Notes under the pieces: model-generated
The model's database searches: none
Seen by the model: the letters and a program-made list of their open reading frames with translations, nothing else
Told to the model about the DNA's origin: nothing
Shown here: piece after piece, positions 15,635-23,254 of the stretch
Layout: the number at the start of each line of letters is the position of its first letter
How positions within the stretch are numbered: the stretch's first letter is position 1
Translations under genes and position numbers: made by a program
Assembly: GCA_031292015.1 (NCBI GenBank)
Contig: JARLHY010000048.1
Span: 1-36,308, forward strand
DNA: 36,308 nt
Direction: 5' to 3'
Source: Negativicutes bacterium
GTDB taxonomy: Bacteria; Bacillota_C; Negativicutes; Sporomusales_B; JARLHX01

Positions 15635-16515
15635 GCGGACTCAGGCGAAGCATGATGTTCGTGCCTGGCAACAACCCTGGCATGGTGCAGAACGCCGCCA
15701 TCTACGGCGCGGACACCGTCATCCTCGATCTGGAGGACTCGGTGGCCCTGGCGGAAAAAGACGCCGCCCGCTTTCTGGTCCAGGCTGCGATCAAAACCAT
15801 GAATTATCCCTGTGAAGTGGCGGTGCGGATCAATCATATCAATACACCTTTCGGCCGGGACGACCTTGAGGCCGTAATGGCGGTCAGACCTGATCTTATC
15901 AGGCTGCCTAAAGCCGAGTCGGCGGCCGATATCGAGACGATCGACGCCATCATCGGCGAGGCTGAGGCGCGGTACGGATTCGCTCCCGGATCGATCAAAA
16001 TGATGGCTGCCATCGAAACCGCCAGAGGGGTCCTGAAGGCTTATGAGATCGCCAGCGCCAGCCCCCGGATGGTGGCGATCGCCATTGGCGGCGAGGATTT
16101 TGTTGCCGATCTGAAAATCAAACGGACCAAGGACGGCAAGGAAATGATGGCCGCCCGCGGTCAACTGGTACTGGCGGCCCGGGCTGCCGGAATCGACGCC
16201 ATTGATTCGGTGTTCGCCGACGCCAACGACGAAGAAGGCTTTATCGCTGAAACCACCATGATCAAAGAGATGGGTTTTGCCGGCAAGTCTGTGGTCAACC
16301 CGCGGCAGATCCGGTTGGTACATCAGATTTATACCCCTTCGACCCAGGATATCGAGTACGCCAAACGGGTCATTGAAGCTTACCGGGAGGCGGTGGCCGC
16401 CGGCTCCGGCGTAATATCGCTGAACGGCAAAATGGTCGATGCGCCCATCGTCATCAGGGCCGAACACACCCTCGCCTACGCTAATGCGGTGGGTTACAAC
16501 AAGGGGGGACAATGA
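15631..16515 (+). CDS. citE: Citrate lyase beta subunit (citryl-ACP lyase)
   Basis: A 294-aa CitE of the HpcH/HpaI aldolase-like TIM-barrel family that splits citryl-ACP to oxaloacetate and acetyl-ACP. Family marks are RRSMMFVPGNNPGM at the start, the DLEDSVALAEKDAAR metal/substrate segment near residues 31-45, VRINHINTPFGRDDL, and the MMAAIETARG strand. Length is normal. Start and stop overlap citD and citF by four bases each, the usual tight packing of subunits made in equal amounts. Confidence 0.95.
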   Translation: MSGLRRSMMFVPGNNPGMVQNAAIYGADTVILDLEDSVALAEKDAARFLVQAAIKTMNYPCEVAVRINHINTPFGRDDLEAVMAVRPDLIRLPKAESAADIETIDAIIGEAEARYGFAPGSIKMMAAIETARGVLKAYEIASASPRMVAIAIGGEDFVADLKIKRTKDGKEMMAARGQLVLAARAAGIDAIDSVFADANDEEGFIAETTMIKEMGFAGKSVVNPRQIRLVHQIYTPSTQDIEYAKRVIEAYREAVAAGSGVISLNGKMVDAPIVIRAEHTLAYANAVGYNKGGQ

Positions 16516-18056
16516 TGCAGAACGCTTTAGGCAGACATATACCGGAAACTGTAAACGGCAAAGAACTTCAACCTTATATCGGAGCATTTGCGGCCCAGCC
16601 CTCAGGGCGAATCGTCGGTCCCAGGATCGCCGCCGCCAAGCCCCGTTCGGACAAGCTCCTGAAGTCCATGGAGCAGGTGATTGAAGCCACCGGCCTCAAA
16701 GACGGCATGACGATATCTTTTCATCACCATTTCCGCAACGGCGACTTTGTTCTGAATACCGTGGTGGACGCTATCGCCCGCAAGGGGATCAGGGGACTGA
16801 CCTTGGCGCCCAGCTCTCTCAACGATATCAACGAGGTCATTATTCCCTACATCGATGAGGGGGTCATCACCGCCATCGAGACCAGCGGCGCCAGGGGGAA
16901 ACTGGGCCGGCTGCTGACCAGCGGCAAAATGGCCAAGCCGGCGATCATCCGCTCCCACGGCGGGCGGGCCCGGGCCATCGAGTGCGGCGAACTGAAAATC
17001 GATGTCGCCTTTATCGGCGCACCGGCCTGCGATACTTACGGCAATATCAACGGCGTCATGGGCCGTTCGGCCTGCGGCTCCATGGGTTATGCCATGGTTG
17101 ATGCCGCCCACGCCGACAAGGTTGTCGCCATCACCGACAATCTGCTGCCCTACCCGCTGACTCCTGTCAGCATCCCGCAGCACCAGGTGGATTACATCCT
17201 CACTGTCGATCGGATCGGCGACCCCAAAGGCATTGCCTCCGGGGCGTTGCGGATATCGCGGGATCCCCGCGAGCTGCTGATGGCCGAATACGCCGCAGCG
17301 GTTATTGAATACTCGGGTTATTTCAAGGATGGTTATTCCCTTCAGCTGGGCAGCGGCGGGGCGTCCCTCGCCACCGCCAAGTTCATGCGGGAAAAGATGC
17401 TGGCCCGGAACATCACCTGCAGCTTTGGCCTGGGCGGGATCACCGCTCCCTTCGCCGGCATGCTGGCTGACGGTCTTATCAAGACGGTGTTCGATGTTCA
17501 GGACTTTGATCTGCCGTCTATCGAATCGCTGCGGGACAATCCGAACCATATCGAGGTGTCGGCGTCCCTGTACGCCAATCCCCATAATCGCGGTCCGATC
17601 GTCAACAAGCTGGATGTTGCCATCTTGAGCGCCACCGAGGTGGACGTGAATTTTAACGTCAATGTCATCACCGATTCCAACGGAGTGATTATGGGGGCTT
17701 CGGGCGGCCATCCCGACGCCGCGGCGGGGGCGGCGATGTCGATCATCGTGGCGCCGCTGCTGCGGGGACGTCTGCCGATGGTGCTGGATCAGGTGCATAC
17801 CATCGTCACCCCGGGGGAGACGGTGGATGTGATCGTCACCGATCGCGGTGTGGCGGTGAATCCGCTCCGCAAGGACCTGTGGGCCAATCTGAGGGAGGCG
17901 AATATTCCGCTGCTGGATATCAGGCAGCTGCAGAAAATAGCCTATGATCTGGCCGGGAAACCGGCTCCCATACCGGTCACCGACGAGGTGGTAGCCCTTA
18001 TCGAATACCGTGACGGCACCGTTACCGACGTGGTCTATCGGCCGGTATCACTGTAA
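16512..18056 (+). CDS. citF: Citrate lyase alpha subunit (citrate:acetyl-ACP transferase)
   Basis: A 514-aa CitF that swaps the acetyl group on CitD for citrate. The family pattern is clear from N- to C-terminus: ALGRHIPETVNGKELQPY near the start, the SFHHHFRNGD segment near residue 70, NGVMGRSACGSMGYA, and GAAMSIIVAPLLRGRLP near the end. Length matches the family (~510 aa). It completes a D-E-F set; no CitC ligase, CitX or CitG gene follows, and the next gene is a sensor kinase about 70 bases away. Confidence 0.95.
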   Translation: MMQNALGRHIPETVNGKELQPYIGAFAAQPSGRIVGPRIAAAKPRSDKLLKSMEQVIEATGLKDGMTISFHHHFRNGDFVLNTVVDAIARKGIRGLTLAPSSLNDINEVIIPYIDEGVITAIETSGARGKLGRLLTSGKMAKPAIIRSHGGRARAIECGELKIDVAFIGAPACDTYGNINGVMGRSACGSMGYAMVDAAHADKVVAITDNLLPYPLTPVSIPQHQVDYILTVDRIGDPKGIASGALRISRDPRELLMAEYAAAVIEYSGYFKDGYSLQLGSGGASLATAKFMREKMLARNITCSFGLGGITAPFAGMLADGLIKTVFDVQDFDLPSIESLRDNPNHIEVSASLYANPHNRGPIVNKLDVAILSATEVDVNFNVNVITDSNGVIMGASGGHPDAAAGAAMSIIVAPLLRGRLPMVLDQVHTIVTPGETVDVIVTDRGVAVNPLRKDLWANLREANIPLLDIRQLQKIAYDLAGKPAPIPVTDEVVALIEYRDGTVTDVVYRPVSL

Positions 18057-18128
18057 GGAAGGAAGCTCATCTCGCCGCGAGAAGGAAAAGCGCCGCCGGC
18101 GCTGAATCTCTTGGGTGAGGTGAAAATA

Positions 18129-19712
18129 TTGCGCATCATGGCAAAAAAAATGCCGCTGCAATATAAAATCATGTTGCTGACGGTGTCGATGGTCTGCTTT
18201 GTGCTGATCGCGGCCGGTATTTTGGTCGGACAGAAGGTGCTGGAGCAGGTCCAGGAGGACACGGCCAAGCAGGCCCTGGATATCGCCCGGATCGTGGCTA
18301 GGGTGCCGGCAGTGCAGGAGGCCATCGTATCGGAAAACCCCTCCGAAGTTCTGCAGCCGCTGGCTGAACGTTGGCGGACCGCCAGCGGAGCGTCGTTCAT
18401 CGTTATCGCCAACATGGATCAGATCCGCCTGTCTCACACCATCGCCAGCAACGTCGGTACGCCGATGGCTGACCTATATCGCGAGCCGGTACTGCACGGC
18501 AATGAATATGTATATACCGGCAAAGGCAGCCTGGCTCCTTCACTCCGGGCGAACGTGCCTATTTTCGATCAGTCAGGAAGCCGGCAGATCGGGTTTGTTT
18601 CTGTCGGCTTCTCCCTGGACGACATCTTCAGCAAGGGTTTCGCCGAAGTGCGGCAGGTTTTTTACGCGCTGCTGATTGCGCTTATCCTCAGTCTGATCGG
18701 AGCTCAGCTGTTGGCGCGGGACGTCAAGAAGGCCATCTTCGGCTTGGAACCTGATGAGATCGCCGCACTGCTGAAGGAACGGATCGCCACTTTTGAAGCG
18801 ATCCGGGAAGGGGTCATCGCGGTTGACGCCGCCGGACGGATCCGCTTTTTCAACAACGGAGCGGTCTGTATCCTGGGACTCAGTCCTGAAGAAGCAGCCG
18901 GAAGGAGTATCGACAGCCTGCTGCCTGAATACAATATGAAGAACATCGTCGAGGAAGGCCGGACCGCGACTGACAAGGAATATCGGGTCAACGACATTAT
19001 CATTCTCGCCAACAGCGTGCCGGTGGTAGTAGACGGTGCGACGGTCGGCGCAGTGATCAGTTTTCGCGACCGGACGGAAATTTATCGCCTGGCCGAGGAA
19101 ATTACCGGTGTTCACCGGCTGGTGGAAGTCATGCGGGCTCAGTCCCATGAATTCAAGAACAAACTGCACGCCGTCGCCGGCTTGATTCAGCTCGGCCGTT
19201 ACAGCGAGGCGGTGGATTTTCTCACCGCAAATTATGCGCCGGACGATGACACCTTTGAGTGGCTGTCGGCCCGGATCAAGGAGTCGCTGACCTTCGGGCT
19301 GCTTTTGGGCAAGATCAGCCGGGCCAGGGAACAGGGGGTCGAACTGACTGTTCTGCCGGACACCATGCTCCTTGTTCTGCCTAAACACTTTTCCAGCGGC
19401 GATATGGTGCTGGTGCTCGGCAATCTTGTGGAGAACGCCATCGAAGCCGCGGCAATGAGCAGGGAAAAAAAGGTTGCGGTGAGTGTCGTGAGCCAGCCGG
19501 ACGCGATGGAGATCAAGGTTTATAATACCGGCCAGGCTATTGACGCCGAACTGGGGGATACGATCTATCGGCGCGGGGTGACCACAAAAGGAGCCGGTCG
19601 GGGTTACGGTCTGGCGCTGGTTGCGGAAAAAGTCGCCATCAACGGTGGGACGATCGCTTTTCGCAACATGAGCGCAGGCGGCGTCGAATTCAGTGTTTCT
19701 ATACCGAATTAG
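18129..19712 (+). CDS. citA: Citrate/C4-dicarboxylate sensor histidine kinase (CitA/DcuS type)
   Basis: A 527-aa membrane kinase. Order: TM1 (about 13-35), extracytoplasmic PAS sensor (about 36-175) with a MDQIRLSHT motif like the ligand-binding DGxRxSHP of CitA/DcuS, TM2 (about 177-197), cytoplasmic PAS (about 218-315), then a HisKA_7/SPOB-type core with His340 in SHEFKNKLH, N-box NLVENAIEAA and G-box GRGYGLALV. The TTG at 18129 is taken as start because GAGGTGA lies six bases upstream; ATG at 18138 is an alternative. Position in the citrate operon points to citrate as signal, but malate or fumarate cannot be excluded. Confidence 0.9.
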   Translation: MRIMAKKMPLQYKIMLLTVSMVCFVLIAAGILVGQKVLEQVQEDTAKQALDIARIVARVPAVQEAIVSENPSEVLQPLAERWRTASGASFIVIANMDQIRLSHTIASNVGTPMADLYREPVLHGNEYVYTGKGSLAPSLRANVPIFDQSGSRQIGFVSVGFSLDDIFSKGFAEVRQVFYALLIALILSLIGAQLLARDVKKAIFGLEPDEIAALLKERIATFEAIREGVIAVDAAGRIRFFNNGAVCILGLSPEEAAGRSIDSLLPEYNMKNIVEEGRTATDKEYRVNDIIILANSVPVVVDGATVGAVISFRDRTEIYRLAEEITGVHRLVEVMRAQSHEFKNKLHAVAGLIQLGRYSEAVDFLTANYAPDDDTFEWLSARIKESLTFGLLLGKISRAREQGVELTVLPDTMLLVLPKHFSSGDMVLVLGNLVENAIEAAAMSREKKVAVSVVSQPDAMEIKVYNTGQAIDAELGDTIYRRGVTTKGAGRGYGLALVAEKVAINGGTIAFRNMSAGGVEFSVSIPN

Positions 19713-19727
19713 CGGCAGGTGTTAAAG

Positions 19728-20414
19728 ATGGATGACATCCGGGTGTTGATTGTTGAAGATGACCCGATGGTGGCGGATATTAACAAAAGCTTTACCGAGA
19801 ATATCGACGGCTTCAGGGTGGTCGGTACGGCCCGAAACGGACGGGAGGCACTGGATATGTGCCGGGACCGGCGCCCTGATTTGGTTGTCCTCGATATTTT
19901 CATGCCCGGGATCGACGGGATGGGCGTCCTGGCCAGTCTGCGCCAGACGGAAACAGCGGTTGACATCATCATGATCACCGCGGCGAGCGACGGCGCGACC
20001 ATCAGCAAAGCCATGCGGTACGGCATCGCCGGCTATATTATCAAGCCCTTTAAGTTTGAGCGCTATCGGTCGGTGCTGGAGTCCTTCCGGGATTTCCAGC
20101 GCAAAGCCAGAGGGGCCGACAGTCTTGACCAGGCGGATATCGACAAGGTATTCGCAGCAAGACCGGACTATGATTCCCGGGATATGCCGAAAAATTTCCA
20201 TGTCCAGACCCTGAACCTGATTGTTGATTTTCTTTGCGCCAGCCTTGAGGCGCGATCAGCGGAAGAGGTGGCGGCCGGCATCGGAATTTCCCGGGTAACC
20301 GCCCGCCGCTATCTGGAATACCTTGTAACCCAGGGGCGGCTCCAGATGCTGCTGGATTACGCGGCGGTGGGCAGGCCTGTTCACCGGTTTCGCCTGGTCG
20401 AGGCGAAAGGATAA
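19728..20414 (+). CDS. citB: Response regulator, CitB/DcuR type
   Basis: A 228-aa regulator partnered with the upstream kinase. The receiver domain (1-120) has acidic pocket Glu10-Asp11, phosphoacceptor Asp56 (LVVLDIFMPGIDG), and Lys106 (YIIKPF). The C-terminal part has the helix-turn-helix of the CitB/DcuR/DpiA family (SAEEVAAGIGISRVTARRYLEYLV, about 185-207). AGGTG lies six bases before the ATG at 19728. It probably binds the region upstream of the transporter gene, for example the AGGGTA dyad at 13820. Confidence 0.92.
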   Translation: MDDIRVLIVEDDPMVADINKSFTENIDGFRVVGTARNGREALDMCRDRRPDLVVLDIFMPGIDGMGVLASLRQTETAVDIIMITAASDGATISKAMRYGIAGYIIKPFKFERYRSVLESFRDFQRKARGADSLDQADIDKVFAARPDYDSRDMPKNFHVQTLNLIVDFLCASLEARSAEEVAAGIGISRVTARRYLEYLVTQGRLQMLLDYAAVGRPVHRFRLVEAKG

Positions 20415-20475
20415 GCGATGGTCGCGTTGGCGGCCGGGTTTCTTCAGATAGATGCTGAGGGATGAGGTGTTGTTC

Positions 20476-21093
20476 GTGGAGTCTGGTGATGCGATGACTC
20501 TGGCGCTGGTGGCCGGTTTGCCCCGGGATTCACGGCAGGTTCTGGTCGTGGCCGAGGATTCCCCTGGTGACAGACTGGCCAGGGTCGCGGCCTGGGAAGC
20601 CGCGGCCGGGCAGTGGAACCGGGTTGGCCCGCCGATTCCGGCGGTGATCGGCAGGAATGGCTTTGTTTGCGCCGGGGAAAAATCCGAAGGCGATGGCTGT
20701 ACGCCCACTGGGGTATACCGGTTGGGCCTGGTGTTCGGCAGCGAGCCTTCGGCCGTCACCGCTATGCCCTATCGTCAGGCTTTGGACGATGATTTCTGGG
20801 TGGATGACCCGACGTCGCCCGCCTATAACCGCTGGGTCAAGGACGTGCCGCCCGGTGTTTCCTGCGAACGATTGCTGCAGGCGGACGGATTGTATAAGTA
20901 CGCGATTGTCGTTGAATATAACACCGGGCCGGTGATCGCCGGCAAAGGCAGCGCCATTTTCGTCCATCTCTGGCGGGCGGAGGGGGAACCGACCGCCGGC
21001 TGCGTTGCCATGGCCGAGGCCGATCTGCTCAGGCTTTTGTCCTGGCTGGACCCGGATAAAAAGCCGCTGATCATTCTGGGTCATACAGATTAG
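20476..21093 (+). CDS. L,D-transpeptidase (YkuD) family protein without clear signal peptide
   Basis: The central and C-terminal part matches the YkuD/ErfK fold: IGRNGFVCAGEKSEGDGCTPTGVYRLG near the middle and the catalytic region IFVHLWRAEGEPTAGCVAM with the His and Cys of the HxxxxxxxxxGC motif. Such enzymes cross-link peptidoglycan stems or act in amidase-like wall remodelling. No signal peptide is visible from any in-frame start, unlike most family members. The GTG at 20476 is chosen because AGGTG lies six bases upstream; ATG 20452 has no ribosome binding site. A missing or frame-shifted export signal, or an intracellular (forespore or mother cell) role, are open options. It follows the citB gene by about 60 bases and ends in a terminator. 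Confidence 0.8.
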   Translation: MESGDAMTLALVAGLPRDSRQVLVVAEDSPGDRLARVAAWEAAAGQWNRVGPPIPAVIGRNGFVCAGEKSEGDGCTPTGVYRLGLVFGSEPSAVTAMPYRQALDDDFWVDDPTSPAYNRWVKDVPPGVSCERLLQADGLYKYAIVVEYNTGPVIAGKGSAIFVHLWRAEGEPTAGCVAMAEADLLRLLSWLDPDKKPLIILGHTD

Positions 21094-21105
21094 GATCCCA
21101 AGCTG

Positions 21106-21130
21106 AGGCCCTCTGTCGGAGGGCCTTTTT
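21106..21130 (+). terminator. Intrinsic terminator
   Basis: AGGCCCTC/GAGGGCCT stem (21106-21126) with a 5-base loop and a TTTTT tail, closing the unit that ends with the L,D-transpeptidase-like gene. Confidence 0.9.
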
Positions 21131-21149
21131 CAGTGTCCTGACAGTGTCG

Positions 21150-21182
21150 CACCATCTTGGGCCGGCGCTCATAAGTTATAAT
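21150..21182 (+). promoter_or_regulatory. Possible sigma-K-type promoter overlapping a vegetative -10
   Basis: cACc (21150-21153), 16 bases, CATAAGTTA (21170-21178) fits the mother-cell sigma-K consensus mACm-N16-CATAnnnTA. A perfect TATAAT (21177-21182) overlaps it but has no good -35. The downstream gene encodes a Tyr- and Cys-rich protein. Confidence 0.45.
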
Positions 21183-21210
21183 ATAGCGATTACGTAAAGG
21201 AGGTTTTTTT

Positions 21211-21654
21211 ATGCCGTACTGGGAACGTCCCGTTTATCCGCCCTATGATTATCATTACGCCGAGCGGCCTCACCAATATGCTCCCGCGTATTACGGTTAT
21301 CACTACGTTGATCCGCCTCCCAAGCCAGCCTCTCCCCCCTATGTCTACACATACCCAACCTACATTCCCTTTAACGTCAATTACGGGAATCCGGTGATTC
21401 CGTCCGACATCGCCGATCTTCTGGAAGTGGCGGCAGTCGGCAACTTAAGTAAATTCACGGTGCGCTATAACGAGTCGCTGGAGGCACTTGGCTACCACTA
21501 CCAGGCGCTCCGCAGCGGGGGCCGTCGGAACGCCTGGATGTGCCGGCAGCGATGCTCGCAGCTCTACCAAAGATGCCTGCGGTTTGCGGTTAGCGATTCG
21601 CAGCGCCGCCAATGCTATGATCTGTATCAGCGCTGTCTGGCCCTGTGTTCGTGA
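21211..21654 (+). CDS. Tyr/Pro-rich, Cys-ended 147-aa protein, possible spore coat protein
   Basis: Not a family I can name. Residues 1-55 are a low-complexity segment dominated by Tyr, Pro and His with no hydrophobic signal peptide. Residues 60-100 form a normal helical part. The C-terminus (about 108-147) carries two copies of a Cys-x2-LYQRCL unit (RCSQLYQRCL and QCYDLYQRCL) in a run with six or more Cys. AGGAGG sits eight bases before the ATG. Tyr-rich, cross-linkable N-terminus, Cys-rich end, and a sigma-K-like promoter together suggest a spore coat or crust component; this is inference. A convergent Cys/His-rich gene lies 83 bases away. Confidence 0.8.
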   Translation: MPYWERPVYPPYDYHYAERPHQYAPAYYGYHYVDPPPKPASPPYVYTYPTYIPFNVNYGNPVIPSDIADLLEVAAVGNLSKFTVRYNESLEALGYHYQALRSGGRRNAWMCRQRCSQLYQRCLRFAVSDSQRRQCYDLYQRCLALCS

Positions 21655-21698
21655 CGACAGGACCTTGAGGATAATAGCGGTAAATATTGGCTCGGACG

Positions 21699-21738
21699 GG
21701 AAATCAAACAGCCTGCATCTGCAGGCTGTTTGATTTCC
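21699..21738. terminator. Long perfect palindrome, bidirectional terminator
   Basis: GGAAATCAAACAGCCTGCA (21699-21717) is perfectly complementary to 21720-21738 with only TC between them. The arms are A-rich at the 5' side and T-rich at the 3' side in both directions, as expected for a terminator shared by two convergent genes. Its right end touches the stop codon of the minus-strand gene. Confidence 0.8.
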
Positions 21739-22037
21739 TAGTAATCCTCCTCCGGGTCCGGAGGGTCCATTTCCCGGCCGTAGCCGTGGCCGCCGAATTC
21801 ATGTTTGGGGCCGCCGTAGTGGCCGAACTTATGATCCATGAAATCATGCATGCCCATGCCGCAGCTGGGGCAGTGGCGATGGCGCTTGTGGTCGAATTCA
21901 AAGCCGCAGTGGGGACAGACCCTTACCATTTCAAAACAGCAAACTTCATAGATCTTGTGCTTCACATCAAAAGTGCCGACACAACGCTTGGTGCACTTGT
22001 GCTTCGGGTGACACTCGTCGCAGTACCTATCCACCAT
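21738..22037 (-). CDS. Cys/His-rich zinc-ribbon-like protein, 99 aa
   Basis: A small protein of unknown function with three metal-binding-like clusters: CDECHPKHKCTKRC (residues 6-19), CPHCGFEFDHKRHRHCPSC (about 41-59) and a Gly/His-rich tail ending in an acidic DPPDPEEDY. The middle cluster is a regular zinc ribbon (CPxCG and CPSCG). AAAGGAGG lies before the ATG at 22037. It has no signal peptide. A sigma-K-like promoter at 22061-22089 precedes it, so expression in the mother cell and a place in the spore coat are possible. A general metal-binding or scaffold protein is the alternative. Confidence 0.8.
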   Translation of the reverse strand: MVDRYCDECHPKHKCTKRCVGTFDVKHKIYEVCCFEMVRVCPHCGFEFDHKRHRHCPSCGMGMHDFMDHKFGHYGGPKHEFGGHGYGREMDPPDPEEDY

Positions 22038-22060
22038 ACAACCTCCTTTCGCTTTTACTA

Positions 22061-22089
22061 TATCCTATGTGGCTGATGCGAAAGATGTT
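22061..22089 (-). promoter_or_regulatory. Possible sigma-K-type promoter
   Basis: On the minus strand aACa (22086-22089), 16 bases, CATAGGATA (22061-22069): an exact fit to mACm-N16-CATAnnnTA, about 25 bases before the start codon of the 99-aa gene. Confidence 0.5.
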
Positions 22090-22145
22090 ATGTATAGCTT
22101 TCAGGTTTATTATGGAAAGAGTGGAGCCGGGCTATCACCGGCGGG

Positions 22146-22763
22146 TCAGTCGCTTGTCTTGCAAGCGGCGTCGGCCGGGTCGGACCGGTGGGCTTCGACT
22201 TTTTCCGCAACCAGGGTTGCCGCGCCCACGGCTGCAGTCGTCGTCGCCGTGCCTGTGGCGACCTGGGGTGGGACCAAAGCTATATTGGTGGCTCGCAGCG
22301 TGTAAACATTAAACTCCTGAAGGCAGAGCGGCGGAGTGAAATCAAAGCCGGGAAGCCGGAAGTCGAAATGCAGCAAAGAGGCGATTTCAAAGGTCGACAC
22401 AGTGGTGAACGGAAAAGTTGGCTGAACCAGCGGAACCCCTTTTTGAACGGCGGTCTGGTCCACTCTGTAGATGACGACGCCGTTGCGGAGAAGCTCGAAG
22501 GTGACGTCGGCGAAACCTGGCACGTTCAGCACCGCGGTAGGCGTCGGCGGGGTGAAGGTGGCGCTCCAGTTGACCACCGCGCTCAGCAGAACTCCGTCCC
22601 GGTCGTGCTCTGACCGGATATTGACCAGAGCCAGATTGATGGTTCCGGCGTTCGGCAGCTCGATGGGGAAAGGAGACGTCAGCGGCGAGGTGATCGGCGG
22701 GAGAAGCAGGACCGGGTTGAACTGGCTGAAAACGACCCGCTCAATTTCTCCGAATTTTACCAT
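22146..22763 (-). CDS. 205-aa beta-rich protein, possibly exosporium/surface type
   Basis: I cannot name a family with confidence. The core (about 40-165) reads as alternating beta strands with VLLSAVVNWSATF, DVTFELLRNGVVIYRVDQT and FNVYTLRATNIAL, a layout reminiscent of DUF4489-like and BclA C-terminal-like jelly-roll domains found on clostridial and bacillar spores. The C-terminus is Ala/Thr/Val-rich low complexity ending in ACKTSD. There is no signal peptide or membrane segment. GGGGAGG lies eight bases before the ATG at 22763. It is read toward the 99-aa gene on the same strand, 108 bases away. The spore-surface idea rests on neighbours and fold-like pattern only. Confidence 0.75.
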   Translation of the reverse strand: MVKFGEIERVVFSQFNPVLLLPPITSPLTSPFPIELPNAGTINLALVNIRSEHDRDGVLLSAVVNWSATFTPPTPTAVLNVPGFADVTFELLRNGVVIYRVDQTAVQKGVPLVQPTFPFTTVSTFEIASLLHFDFRLPGFDFTPPLCLQEFNVYTLRATNIALVPPQVATGTATTTAAVGAATLVAEKVEAHRSDPADAACKTSD

Positions 22764-22903
22764 GGAAAATCCTCCCCGAGGGTTTATTGTTATGTTAAAT
22801 CATATGTTGATCCCGCGGCTAAGGTGCGTGCGGCAAGGATGAAGAAGGGCGGAGCGGGCGATTGGCAAGAAATTTTCCGGTCGGTTTTTTTTGGCGGGGA
22901 GGG

Positions 22904-22932
22904 TTGCATGAGCATCTGTCGTGTGCTATAAT
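22904..22932 (+). promoter_or_regulatory. Promoter of the T-box/pheA unit
   Basis: TTGCAT (22904-22909), 17 bases, TATAAT (22927-22932) with an upstream TG (22924-22925) making an extended -10. Confidence 0.85.
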
Positions 22933-22949
22933 CACGACAATACTATATC

Positions 22950-23197
22950 GCTTGAAAAACGAGGAAAAGGAAAAGTAGGCATAATGTCCTGCTCACAGAG
23001 AGCCGGGGGTGGTGGAAGCCCGGCACAGGGGATATGTCGAAGTTCTCCTTGGAGTTGCACGCTGAAGCCCGGATTGGGTGGTAGGTGTTGACGGGAACCT
23101 TCGCCGTTACAAGAAGGGGGGTATCGGCTTTGTTGCCCGTACTCTGATGAGGTGATCCGCCTATTGGCGGATAACAAAGGTGGTACCGCGAGAATCG
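22950..23197 (+). ncRNA. T-box leader, probable phenylalanine (UUC) specifier
   Basis: The conserved T-box leader blocks are present in order: AGTAGG near 22974, ACAGAGAGCCGGGGGTGGTG (22995-23014) with its pairing arm AAGCCCGG, the GGAGTTGCACGCTGAA segment, and the T-box GGTGGTACCGCG at 23179-23190 that binds the uncharged tRNA end. In the stem I 3' strand, TTC at 23043-23045 (GAAG-TTC-TCC) sits where the specifier codon is expected; this reading is supported by the downstream pheA gene. Start is estimated from the promoter. Confidence 0.9.
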
Positions 23198-23231
23198 CTC
23201 TCGTCCTTTTTTAGGATGAGGGCTTTTTTTA
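23198..23231 (+). terminator. T-box-controlled terminator
   Basis: CTCTCGTCCT (23198-23207) pairs with AGGATGAGGG (23213-23222) using two G-T pairs, followed by CTTTTTTTATT. The left arm follows the T-box, as needed for the mutually exclusive antiterminator. Confidence 0.88.
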
Positions 23232-23254
23232 TTGGATTAAAGGAGGTATGAGCC

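Noticed and set aside
16602..17798. 398-codon minus-strand frame
   Set aside because: Lies fully opposite citF, which is certain.
22764..22860. Sigma-K or sigma-E promoter before the 205-aa gene
   Set aside because: CATATGATT and CATAACAAT are near misses and do not fit either consensus with a -35 at the right distance.
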